Virus record (IMG/VR): IMGVR_UViG_3300037285_000075
Location: 1 to 20,323 of that record
Direction: 5' to 3' (one strand)
From: a virus
Length of the DNA stretch: 20,323 nucleotides
Below, in pieces: positions 11,650 to 17,494 of the stretch. How positions within the stretch are numbered: the stretch's first letter is position 1; each line of letters starts with the position of its first letter. The notes under the pieces were generated by a model, which worked only from the letters and a program-made list of their open reading frames with translations, was not told the DNA's origin and did no database searches. The translations under genes and the position numbers were made by a program.

Positions 11650-11855
11650 CCGTCTACTGTCGGGCCTACAGTTTGATGCATGTAGACTTCGTTTAATTTT
11701 TTAATAGCGACGTTGGTTATTTCTACGAACAAATATTCGCCGTCTAATTGGTGCATCAACAGTTCGTTGTCAGTCAGCCAAACAATTTTTCCGCCAGCTT
11801 TAAAGTTGATTAGGAGATCCGTCCATTGGGCGTAGCAACGCTTTTCACTGTTCAT
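11646..11855 (-). CDS. WLTD-family small protein, copy 3
   Basis: 69 residues from ATG 11855 (MNSEKRCYAQWTDLLINF). The frame is open to 11948, but the paralogues begin at this Met and the upstream part overlaps another gene. Motifs GGKIVWLTDNELLMHQL, YLFVEIT and VYMHQT match copy 1 closely. It overlaps the divergent copy 4 by 11 nt. Function unknown. Confidence 0.75.
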   Translation of the reverse strand: MNSEKRCYAQWTDLLINFKAGGKIVWLTDNELLMHQLDGEYLFVEITNVAIKKLNEVYMHQTVGPTVDG

Positions 11856-12102
11856 GAGGTTCAAGAATGTTGTTGTATGTATGATCTGAAAGTTTTTCTC
11901 TAAAATGTTGTAGGGCGTCAGATTCGAGTATTTTAACCGCAAGTTCATTTGGGTAACGTATACTAAACAATAAATATTGCTTGTTGGATAACCAGATTAC
12001 ACGGCTATACGGTCCAGGAAACAAATCGATTGTAGTTACAAAGCATTGTATACGATTCTTAACTTTGGGAATGGTTGGTATTTGCGACTGCCATTTTTTC
12101 AT
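11845..12102 (-). CDS. Divergent WLTD-family-like protein (85 aa), copy 4
   Basis: 85 residues from ATG 12102, with AAGGT 6 nt upstream. It contains QCFVTTIDLFPGPYSRVIWLSNKQYLLFSI (18-47), where VIWLSNKQYLL lines up with the VWLTDNQ/ELL block of copies 1-3. The C-terminus (FREKLSDHTYNNILEPHEQ) differs. It is first in the tandem array, so all three copies here are probably co-expressed. Function unknown. Confidence 0.68.
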   Translation of the reverse strand: MKKWQSQIPTIPKVKNRIQCFVTTIDLFPGPYSRVIWLSNKQYLLFSIRYPNELAVKILESDALQHFREKLSDHTYNNILEPHEQ

Positions 12103-12111
12103 AATAATACC

Positions 12112-12303
12112 TTATGCATATATTAGATAAGTGATAACGCCTTGGTTTGAAATATAACAACAACCGTTTGCATCAACGTTAACTTTAAACCGAGGGCCAT
12201 TTTTTACTAATGAAACTGAGGACATTCCATCGTCGACCCAACAGCATTTACTGTCTATGCTGTTTTCAAATTCACGGACTTTTCCGAGGGTAGCAAGACA
12301 CCA
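12112..12303 (-). pseudogene. Open frame without a start codon, possible gene remnant
   Basis: 63 open codons including FENSIDSKCCWVDDGMSSVS and FKVNVDANGCCYISNQGVIT, a protein-like composition with repeated beta-strand patterns. There is no ATG, GTG or TTG in the first 26 codons; the only ATG (12225) would leave 37 residues. GTG codons just upstream are in another frame and would need a frameshift near GGAAAAG (about 12286-12280). A decayed gene is the simplest reading. It fills the 217-nt gap between genes. Confidence 0.4.
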
Positions 12304-12319
12304 CTAATCTATAAACTTG

Positions 12320-12574
12320 TCAATTATTTGTAGGAACATAATAACACCTTTCTATATCTACTAGAGCAGGCGGGATCCTGCCCGCCTCATTCAAGTCTTC
12401 AATCGTTGCACCCATAATTCTTCCCAATAGAATATACTTTGGTTCCATATATCGACACTGTCGTATCCACAAAGGCGTAAGGTGAATTTCACCGCATGGA
12501 TTGGTTACATGCTCAGGCTCGTTAGTAGTGACATAAACTAGGTGCGCCGACGCCATAACTGGTTCATAATTCAT
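12320..12574 (-). CDS. Unknown protein (84 aa)
   Basis: 84 residues from ATG 12574 (MNYEPVMASAHLVYVTTNEP); GGAG lies 8 nt before it. An earlier ATG at 12595 would add MFNGDRS and overlaps the previous gene by 8 nt, so either start is possible. It contains NPCGEIHLTPLWIRQCRYMEPKYILLGRIMGATIEDL. The NPCGEI string is shared with some ribonucleotide reductases, but the rest does not match. Function unknown. Confidence 0.68.
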   Translation of the reverse strand: MNYEPVMASAHLVYVTTNEPEHVTNPCGEIHLTPLWIRQCRYMEPKYILLGRIMGATIEDLNEAGRIPPALVDIERCYYVPTNN

Positions 12575-12587
12575 GGAGCGGTCTCCG

Positions 12588-12986
12588 TTAAACATCTGGT
12601 TCAGGGTTATGTGCCCAATGCAACAATCCTTGACGTTGCCTAGGACGTTTGGTGATATTGCCTAGGCCACTTTTTAATACTTGTGCTCCGTGGCGTGCAC
12701 CAAATGAGCTCCAGCGTCCAATTTGCCACCTGTCCAGCTTCTCAATGCGACGTCCGTGGTAGTATCTCATGTACCACTGGAACCATCCTAGTGGATCTTC
12801 AGGTGTGATCCAGCCTTTCTCAACCCAACGTTGAGCCGACAGTCCAACATTGCTGGCATAAAAGTTCACTGGTGCAATCTCAGTGTCTTCAATTACATCT
12901 TCAGGAGAACTATTAAAATAGCCGCCGTCAAATACTCCAATTTTCAGCATCTGGTATGGTGTATAGAATGGTGTAAACGCTCTCAT
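12588..12986 (-). CDS. Conserved uncharacterised protein with GWFQWYMRYYHGRR motif
   Basis: 132 residues. It matches a widely spread uncharacterised family that I recall from bacteria and phages: YTPYQMLKIGVFDGGYF (9-25), WVEKGWITPEDPLGWFQWYMRYYHGRR (54-80), QIGRWSSFGARHGAQV, and RPRQRQGLLHWAHNP near the C-terminus. The function of the family is not known to me. The dense Trp/Tyr/Arg blocks suggest a compact domain that may bind nucleic acid or a nucleotide. Start ATG 12986 with AGGACG upstream. Confidence 0.8.
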   Translation of the reverse strand: MRAFTPFYTPYQMLKIGVFDGGYFNSSPEDVIEDTEIAPVNFYASNVGLSAQRWVEKGWITPEDPLGWFQWYMRYYHGRRIEKLDRWQIGRWSSFGARHGAQVLKSGLGNITKRPRQRQGLLHWAHNPEPDV

Positions 12987-13012
12987 TGTACGTCCTGTAT
13001 TGTCTATAGTTC

Positions 13013-13041
13013 ACAGTAGCACACACACAAAACACTGTCAA
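13013..13041 (-). promoter_or_regulatory. Possible promoter of the 132-aa gene
   Basis: TTGACA at 13041-13036, containing the upstream stop codon, 17-nt spacer, TACTGT at 13018-13013. The -35 is perfect, the -10 is weak; ACTATAGA 7 nt later is an alternative. Confidence 0.5.
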
Positions 13042-13229
13042 GTGCCTAAAACTTTACGTGCCCACTTTATGTTGTGCTGTTTTTCAGGATCGCCTAGCTG
13101 GTTGATTTCCATGTATTCGCTGTTTTCTTCAACAAACGCTTGTATTAATTGTTTTAGTTGTATGTTGCGTCTGTGATAAATCGCACATACCAAGCATGCG
13201 CCAAAGACAACTCCTAGTAAAAATTCCAT
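13038..13229 (-). CDS. Small membrane protein (63 aa)
   Basis: 63 residues from ATG 13229. Hydrophobic segment MEFLLGVVFGACLVCAIY (1-18), then HRRNIQLKQ and a polar helical tail (IQAFVEENSEYMEINQLGDPEKQ). Probably one membrane span with the tail in the cytoplasm. A frame from 13241 would need TTG. No strong ribosome site. Function unknown. Confidence 0.6.
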   Translation of the reverse strand: MEFLLGVVFGACLVCAIYHRRNIQLKQLIQAFVEENSEYMEINQLGDPEKQHNIKWARKVLGT

Positions 13230-13271
13230 GCTGCTATACAAGCCACGTTTGAATTAGCAATGTTAACGGTA

Positions 13272-13439
13272 TTATTGATCGCGTTCTTCTTGACATGTTG
13301 CAAGTGCAGGTAACGTGTCAACTTCTTTTATACTGCGAATAGCATCACCGGCAAAACTGTGGCCATTAATTACTTCGCCGAACAATGCAGCGGTCAGTGC
13401 AAGCATGATTATAAAATATCCAATGTCACTTAATACCAT
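13272..13439 (-). CDS. Short membrane protein, duplicate of the N-terminus of the 150-aa protein
   Basis: 55 residues: MVLSDIGYFIIMLALTAALF, continuing GEVINGHSFAGDAIRSI, then a short unrelated tail (KEVDTLPALATCQEERDQ). The first 37 residues differ from those of the gene at 10170-10622 at only a few positions. CAGGAGAGAC is a good ribosome site for ATG 13439, which lies inside the dCMP deaminase 3' end (14-nt overlap). A membrane segment at 7-24. This seems to be a working small gene rather than debris. Confidence 0.7.
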   Translation of the reverse strand: MVLSDIGYFIIMLALTAALFGEVINGHSFAGDAIRSIKEVDTLPALATCQEERDQ

Positions 13440-13884
13440 TTGTCTCTCCTGAATGAGTCACTACGTCAACTGTAACGCCTGCTTCGTTAAGCATTGTCTT
13501 TGCTGCAACAAAACTGTCTGCAAATCGTTCTGCTAGTGCAGCTTCTGGTTCAACTGTTACAATCCTTGCAATTCCAGCTTGGATTAGCGCACCTGTGCAG
13601 TTTGCACACGGGTAGTGGGTAACATATGCAGTTGCGCCATTTGTATCTGCTGTAGAGTTTAGAAGTGCGTTGGCTTCTGCATGCTGTACCATAAGATATT
13701 TGGTTGCTCGATCTTCTAGTCTTTGAGTACTATCACTTACTCCTCGAGGAAATCCATTGTATCCGGTAGCAATAATACGACGTTGTCGGTCGACGATTAC
13801 ACATCCTACCTTGGTAGAAGGGTCCTTTGACCAAGAGGCAACCATACTAGCAACATCAGCAAATCTTTTATCCCAATGATCCAT
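13426..13884 (-). CDS. Deoxycytidylate (dCMP) deaminase
   Basis: 152 residues. Zinc-binding and catalytic motif QHAEANALL (His68, Glu70) and PCANCTGAL (Cys93, Cys96), with substrate-side STKVGCVIVD and GYNGFPRGV (41-49). It converts dCMP to dUMP, feeding dTTP synthesis; a standard T4-like phage function. Length is close to the usual 150-190. Next to the nrd and HAD genes it completes a nucleotide set. Its start is 1 nt after the preceding stop. Confidence 0.94.
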   Translation of the reverse strand: MDHWDKRFADVASMVASWSKDPSTKVGCVIVDRQRRIIATGYNGFPRGVSDSTQRLEDRATKYLMVQHAEANALLNSTADTNGATAYVTHYPCANCTGALIQAGIARIVTVEPEAALAERFADSFVAAKTMLNEAGVTVDVVTHSGETNGIK

Positions 13885-14049
13885 TTATGTATCTTCCTCT
13901 TTCTTCTTCTTTCGGCGACCGTAAAAGCCTCCGGTGTACACAATATCTTCTGATCGTGCGCCCGGTGGCAATGTTTCAACTTCGCCACCTTTGTCAAAGA
14001 ATGCGTCAATGAGTTCTTGTGATGTATTATTTATTGTGCGGTCAGCCAT
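13885..14049 (-). CDS. Small protein with LIDAFFDKGGEV motif (54 aa)
   Basis: 54 residues: MADRTINNTSQELIDAFFDK, then GGEVETLPPGARSEDIVYTGGFYGRRKKKKEEDT. The motif at 13-24 is shared with the 59-aa protein at 7754-7933. Charged Lys/Glu C-terminus. Its ATG overlaps the upstream stop by one base (TAATG), and dCMP deaminase follows directly. A longer frame over the same DNA (13806-14009) has unlikely composition. Function unknown. Confidence 0.75.
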   Translation of the reverse strand: MADRTINNTSQELIDAFFDKGGEVETLPPGARSEDIVYTGGFYGRRKKKKEEDT

Positions 14050-14384
14050 TATTTAAAACTTTCTACTGTTTGGTCAAATATTTCGTTTAAGGTAAGTTCA
14101 GCGTGAAGCGGATTAAGTTTTAAAACTTCTGCTGCTTCCATGTCGAGTTCTGCTGTCTCTTCGGCCCTGCTAAGTCCAAAAAGGATCAACAGGTCTGTCT
14201 CGGTTAAAAACTCGCTACGCTGGTGAGATGCCCAAACTGCGCTCATTAGTACTAGATTGATTCCAAGTTCAGCATCTTTAATACTATTGTCCATGATGTA
14301 CCGAATAGCTTTTTTTCGAATTGAATAATAGTATTCAACTCGGGCAACTATGGTATACAAGTATTCCGTGTTGTTGTTATCCAT
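14049..14384 (-). CDS. Unknown helical protein (111 aa)
   Basis: 111 residues, almost all predicted helical: VARVEYYYSIRKKAIRYIMD (13-32), LGINLVLMSAVWAS, TETDLLILFGLSRAEETAEL and an acidic C-terminus. The central part resembles a small four-helix or winged fold; no motif recognised. ATG 14384 has a CGAGGAT ribosome site. It is the first gene of a unit that includes the 54-aa protein and dCMP deaminase. Confidence 0.72.
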   Translation of the reverse strand: MDNNNTEYLYTIVARVEYYYSIRKKAIRYIMDNSIKDAELGINLVLMSAVWASHQRSEFLTETDLLILFGLSRAEETAELDMEAAEVLKLNPLHAELTLNEIFDQTVESFK

Positions 14385-14409
14385 TAAATCCTCGTTTATA
14401 GGTTGTAAT

Positions 14410-14434
14410 TACTGTATATTGTACAGTATTTATT
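14410..14434 (-). promoter_or_regulatory. Late-type box overlapping a hairpin
   Basis: AATAAATA (14434-14427) overlaps the arm TACTGTA (14428-14422), which pairs over 7 bp with TACAGTA (14416-14410). The arrangement and sequence resemble the element at 9218-9245. It precedes the 111-aa gene by 26 nt. Confidence 0.45.
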
Positions 14435-14612
14435 ATTGATCTGTTTTCTTTTCTTGAATTTCTCTGCGGCGCACGATTAACAAGTCTTTCATATCGTGTA
14501 ATGCCTGCCTTGCGCGAACAGCACTAACCTTAACACCGTCACTATCAAATTTTTCACTTTCACGAAGATAGATAGCCCATGTTAATTTTAACTGTTCGTG
14601 TGCGTCATTCAT
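14433..14612 (-). CDS. Histone H1-like / small DNA-binding phage protein (59 aa)
   Basis: 59 residues: MNDAHEQLKLTWAIYLRESE, then KFDSDGVKVSAVRARQALHDMKDLLIVRRREIQEKKTDQ. The pattern F...(G/K)V..SA.RARQAL.....L...RR.EIQ matches small Hc1/H1-like proteins common in T4-like marine phages, which I know as putative DNA-binding proteins. Two long helices are predicted. It overlaps the HAD gene by 8 nt. Confidence 0.75.
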   Translation of the reverse strand: MNDAHEQLKLTWAIYLRESEKFDSDGVKVSAVRARQALHDMKDLLIVRRREIQEKKTDQ

Positions 14613-15177
14613 CCAGTACTACTCTGCAGACCTCTGCCCAGTTGGATACTCTAATCACGTTATCGTTGTTATACCACTGGTTGGTTGGATTGTCGATGAG
14701 AATTGGCCGCAATCCAAATTTTAAACCCGTGTCGCAGTTTTCTGGCTTGTCTTCAATCCACCAAAGTCCAGTACCTTCGTACTTTACCAACTCTTCATCT
14801 TTGTCGGCACCGCATGCAATTGAAATCAATGTTTCAACTGAATTTGGTCCAAACAACAGATCTAGATTTCTTTGGCGGCGTACTTTCGCCGCTGGCAGTT
14901 CGCTGAGACTTGTTATCATGTCAAACGTGTGACCTGAATTTCGCAGACGCATAACTCCTGCAACTGCATCTCCTAATGCAGGCAACTTTGCTATTGCATC
15001 ACTTTGGTTGAAGTCCAAGACTGCTTGTTGGATTTCTTCTAGTTCTAAATCAGGATAGTTAACCTGCATATTGTACGAAATTTCACCACTGCGTACATGG
15101 CCTAGATAGTGCATGTGCCTGTGGAAAGGCCACGTCCAATTAAGCCAAACGCCGTCGCAGTCTGTTAGTATCTTCAT
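14605..15177 (-). CDS. HAD-superfamily 5'(3')-nucleotidase-like hydrolase
   Basis: 190 residues. HAD motif I DCDGVWLNW (7-15, Asp7 and Asp9), motif II-like ITSLSELP (88-95), motif III Lys around 98-100, motif IV WIEDKPENC (140-148). The layout resembles 5'(3')-deoxyribonucleotidases (NT5C type), which remove the phosphate from dNMPs; other phosphatase substrates are possible. With dCMP deaminase and RNR nearby, a nucleotide-pool role is likely (inference). Own promoter at 15200-15228. Confidence 0.8.
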   Translation of the reverse strand: MKILTDCDGVWLNWTWPFHRHMHYLGHVRSGEISYNMQVNYPDLELEEIQQAVLDFNQSDAIAKLPALGDAVAGVMRLRNSGHTFDMITSLSELPAAKVRRQRNLDLLFGPNSVETLISIACGADKDEELVKYEGTGLWWIEDKPENCDTGLKFGLRPILIDNPTNQWYNNDNVIRVSNWAEVCRVVLDE

Positions 15178-15199
15178 GTGTTAATCCTTTGTATACTAA

Positions 15200-15228
15200 A
15201 CTATAGCACATAAGCAGCATAGTGTCAA
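15200..15228 (-). promoter_or_regulatory. Sigma70-like promoter of the HAD gene
   Basis: TTGACA at 15228-15223, directly after the upstream stop codon, 17-nt spacer, TATAGT at 15205-15200. Confidence 0.78.
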
Positions 15229-15468
15229 TCACTTGTTATCTTGAAAAAATGCAGAATCTCGTAACTGTTGCAACAGTGTTTCAAGTGCAGACACTGCAGA
15301 AGCTTCTGTGGTTGCACTTGTGCCAATAATATCATTGGTTAAGTCAACAACTGTGGCTGCTTTTACCAACGACCCGTGTAGCAGTGCGTCGTTTATTATG
15401 CCGTAAGGGCGAGAGACTCTTATACCAGTCGATACTGTCAGGGTCTGCAAGATATGTAAGTCGCTCAA
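15229..15468 (-). CDS. C-terminal part of a phage protein, out of frame with its N-terminal part
   Basis: 79 residues in the +1 frame relative to the ORF at 15344-15706. The frame has no ATG, only a TTG at 15468 without a ribosome site, and is closed by a TAA just upstream. It reads GIRVSRPYGIINDALLHGSL, then ALETLLQQLRDSAFFQDNK. This looks like the natural C-terminus of T4-like marine phage proteins that have an N-terminal helical part, then GI-R/H-x-x-x-PY/F and end in LR..FF. I therefore read it as the 3' half of one gene, broken by a frameshift or needing ribosomal frameshifting. Confidence 0.55.
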   Translation of the reverse strand: MSDLHILQTLTVSTGIRVSRPYGIINDALLHGSLVKAATVVDLTNDIIGTSATTEASAVSALETLLQQLRDSAFFQDNK

Positions 15469-15706
15469 CGTCGTCTGTTAGTCGCCCAACGTCGTCTGTT
15501 AGTCGTCCAAGGTAGCTGTTGTGTAAATCGAATGCATCAGCTAGTCTCTCTAATTTAGATGAATAATCAATGGCAATAGAAATACCTTGCGCAGGACCGA
15601 CAACACCTTCTTCGTTGGCGACACCAGGGATTTCACCGATTACTACTACTAACTCTTCAGATGAATCAGTGTTGTTAATTAATTGTGTTGTTAATACAGT
15701 TGCCAT
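15344..15706 (-). CDS. N-terminal part of a phage coiled-coil protein, apparent frameshift
   Basis: 120 residues as read from ATG 15706. Residues 1-80 look natural: VVVIGEIPGVANEEG, then a coiled coil with heptads LERLADA, LGRLTDDV, GRLTDDV, ERL, encoded by 21-bp tandem repeats (15459-15500). From about residue 83 (LADPDSIDWYKSLSPLRHNKRRTATRVVG) the composition turns unnatural, while the overlapping frame becomes protein-like. One gene of about 158 residues over 15229-15706 is the likely original. Function unknown; possibly a virion or tail-associated small protein. Its ATG directly abuts the stop of the 96-aa gene. Confidence 0.65.
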   Translation of the reverse strand: MATVLTTQLINNTDSSEELVVVIGEIPGVANEEGVVGPAQGISIAIDYSSKLERLADAFDLHNSYLGRLTDDVGRLTDDVERLTYLADPDSIDWYKSLSPLRHNKRRTATRVVGKSSHSC

Positions 15707-15997
15707 TTATATCACCGCCAGTGAACTAGTGCTGCCGACGTAGGTCTTGGCTGTGGCAGGATCTGTCTTGACACAGAACACAACCGTGGATTTGTTAATA
15801 GGTATCTTGGTATCAGGGTGAACTGTAAATGCAAATGGGCCGAGCCCCATGCCATTATCAGTTACCATCAGCGCCTGCGGCTTGCTGACGATGTATTGGT
15901 CCTGGGTCATCTCTAATAAGCGAGCGATAATTTCGTCGCCTGTGGTCATCTTAATAGTAACAATATCGCCGGATGTTACTGGTTTTTCAATCATCAT
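15707..15997 (-). CDS. LSm-like conserved phage protein (96 aa)
   Basis: 96 residues. GDIVTIKMTTGDEIIARLLEMTQDQYIVSKPQALMVTDNG (10-49) has the five-strand look of an LSm/Hfq-type small barrel, followed by GPFAFTVHPDTKIPINKSTVVFCVKTDPATAKTYVGSTSSL. Proteins with this pattern are common in T4-like marine phages. RNA binding is possible by fold analogy but not shown. Start ATG 15997, or the next codon, both after AAAGGAATT. Confidence 0.78.
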   Translation of the reverse strand: MMIEKPVTSGDIVTIKMTTGDEIIARLLEMTQDQYIVSKPQALMVTDNGMGLGPFAFTVHPDTKIPINKSTVVFCVKTDPATAKTYVGSTSSLAVI

Positions 15998-16024
15998 TTA
16001 ATAATTCCTTTATAATTTATATTT

Positions 16025-16282
16025 TTAGAGTTCGCTGTCGCCTGACCACATATTGTGATCATCGAAGTATCTACACAGATCGTTGTGGCCGCCAACGTAT
16101 TTGCCGTATAGCCATATTTGAGGTACGGTTGTTGCAGAAGGAGCAGCTTCTAACAACTGATCCCTGCCCCATTTACCACCAGAGAGATTTCTCTCTTCGA
16201 ACTTAATGCCCTTGCTATCTAGCATTTGTTTTGCCTTAACACAATAGTCACAATAGTTCTTGGTCCAAACAACAGTGCTCAC
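16025..16282 (-). CDS. grx: Glutaredoxin
   Basis: 85 residues with active-site CDYC (11-14) after VVWTKNY, then TVPQIWLYGKYVGGHNDL (53-70) with the cis-Pro and GG glutathione-site motifs. It provides electrons to ribonucleotide reductase, fitting its place at the end of the nrd operon. It starts with GTG at 16282, which overlaps the TGA of the duplicated NrdB tail (TTGTGAGC). This suggests that nrdB and grx were once directly coupled. Confidence 0.93.
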   Translation of the reverse strand: MSTVVWTKNYCDYCVKAKQMLDSKGIKFEERNLSGGKWGRDQLLEAAPSATTVPQIWLYGKYVGGHNDLCRYFDDHNMWSGDSEL

Positions 16283-16374
16283 AAGCTCATACCGTTGAAG
16301 GTGTCGCCGTCTACGTCGCGCTTGGTGCCGCCGTTGACATAACTTGTGATTTCTGTTTCGTATGTATTAATCAT
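16279..16374 (-). CDS. Duplicated NrdB C-terminal tail (31 aa relic)
   Basis: A 31-codon frame: MINTYETEITSYVNGGTKRD, then VDGDTFNGMSL and TGA. Residues 8-31 repeat the last 24 residues of NrdB, with one change (Met for Phe before SL). The ATG overlaps the stop of the GIY-YIG gene (ATGATTAA), so it may be translated. Family knowledge: the NrdB C-terminal peptide docks on NrdA, and free C-terminal peptides inhibit some reductases. Whether this one has a role is unknown; it may only keep glutaredoxin translation coupled. Confidence 0.7.
   Translation of the reverse strand: MINTYETEITSYVNGGTKRDVDGDTFNGMSL
16292..16352. repeat. Direct repeat of the nrdB 3' end, distal copy
   Basis: 60 of 61 bp identical to 17508-17568, in the same orientation, including an exact run of 53 bp. 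The two copies flank the GIY-YIG gene. Confidence 0.95.
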
Positions 16375-17494
16375 TATTTATTACCTCTAATTTCCAACCT
16401 TTTGTTTTACCCTTTTTTGGGATCATCCAGTTTTTTTGTATTTGCATTTTTAACGTACTGTGACTTAAATTATGCTCCTTGCAATAGTCGCTTAATTCGC
16501 CGCCGTATAATATGTGCTCTTCATTATCCGGTGATGATAATTTGTAGCAGTGACTTCTCTTATTTAACTTGCCGGTGCGCAAGCTAGCTTTTTGCCCAAT
16601 TAACTCTTTAGCATGCGCAGACTGAGTCTTTCCATACATAGGGTTTCCTGAACCAGTATTAAGTTTTTTAAACAATTCCTTTGTTTCTTTACTGTGTTGC
16701 TTTGGGCCATAGCCGCCCCTATCTTTTTGTAATCTTGATCTCAAATCACGCTGCGCTTGTGCGTTTTCACTACCGTATATTTCTTCATAAGATTTACCTT
16801 TATGGTTAGGCGGTCGAGCATCTTTGCATATATTTGTCAAAGTGCCGTTCTTGTCATACCCTTTGCGGCCGTACTTTTCTATTAACACTTCTTCTATATC
16901 ATATGCTAACTGTTCATCGATGATATTTTCTGCAATATATTCGATAACAGGTTCTAAACCTGCTTTACGAATACTAGCTATTTTATTTTCTTTATACTTA
17001 TTTCTAGTCGAAGGAGTGGGGCGTAAATGCGTTGTTGCTCTACCGCCTTTTCCTTTACCAATATAAAACGGTTCATTTGTTCTTGGGTCAACTATCTGAT
17101 ATACATAAAACATATTATTAATCTCTTGTGTATTGTATTTAGCAAGAGACTGAGCATACCAGTTAGGTACACTATAATCTGTATTTTGTATCGAACTCCT
17201 TGCAAAGATAATAAAATCTCTATTATCCTTATAAGGTGTTACATCAACTAACATTTTGCCATTATTCCATACAGTATGTCGTATAGCTTGTAGCGTAACT
17301 CCTCCGTCAATTATATACCATCCTATAACTGGTGACCCTCCTTCTAACTGAGTATGCGTGTATACATTATTGTGACAGTTGTCATAATCGTACTCTGCTT
17401 CGGGTTCTACTAGTATTGCTCCTACCCAATTACAGTCTAGGCGTTTACTAAAACTTAGAATACTATCATTGATGTTAGTAGGAGTTGTCCACAT
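16367..17494 (-). CDS. GIY-YIG homing endonuclease with extra N-terminal domain
   Basis: 375 residues. The GIY-YIG domain begins MFYVYQIVDPRTNEPFYIGKGKGGRATTHL (128-157) and runs to about 235. The C-terminal part has modular DNA-binding segments (SYEEIYGSENAQAQRDLRS, GSGNPMYGKTQSAHAKEL, and a helix-turn-helix-like LSDYCKEHNLSHSTLK, 337-352). Residues 1-125 form a separate domain with DNCHNNVYTHT (38-48), VIGWYIIDGG and AIRHTVWNNGKMLVDVTP (70-87), a Cys/His-containing pattern not usual in homing nucleases. It starts 1 nt after the nrdB stop and is flanked by copies of the nrdB 3' end. Confidence 0.88.
   Translation of the reverse strand: MWTTPTNINDSILSFSKRLDCNWVGAILVEPEAEYDYDNCHNNVYTHTQLEGGSPVIGWYIIDGGVTLQAIRHTVWNNGKMLVDVTPYKDNRDFIIFARSSIQNTDYSVPNWYAQSLAKYNTQEINNMFYVYQIVDPRTNEPFYIGKGKGGRATTHLRPTPSTRNKYKENKIASIRKAGLEPVIEYIAENIIDEQLAYDIEEVLIEKYGRKGYDKNGTLTNICKDARPPNHKGKSYEEIYGSENAQAQRDLRSRLQKDRGGYGPKQHSKETKELFKKLNTGSGNPMYGKTQSAHAKELIGQKASLRTGKLNKRSHCYKLSSPDNEEHILYGGELSDYCKEHNLSHSTLKMQIQKNWMIPKKGKTKGWKLEVINND

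Noticed and set aside
12320-12574. NPCGEIHL string recalling ribonucleotide reductase large subunits
   Set aside because: Only the short string matches; the protein is 84 aa and the rest shows no reductase motif.
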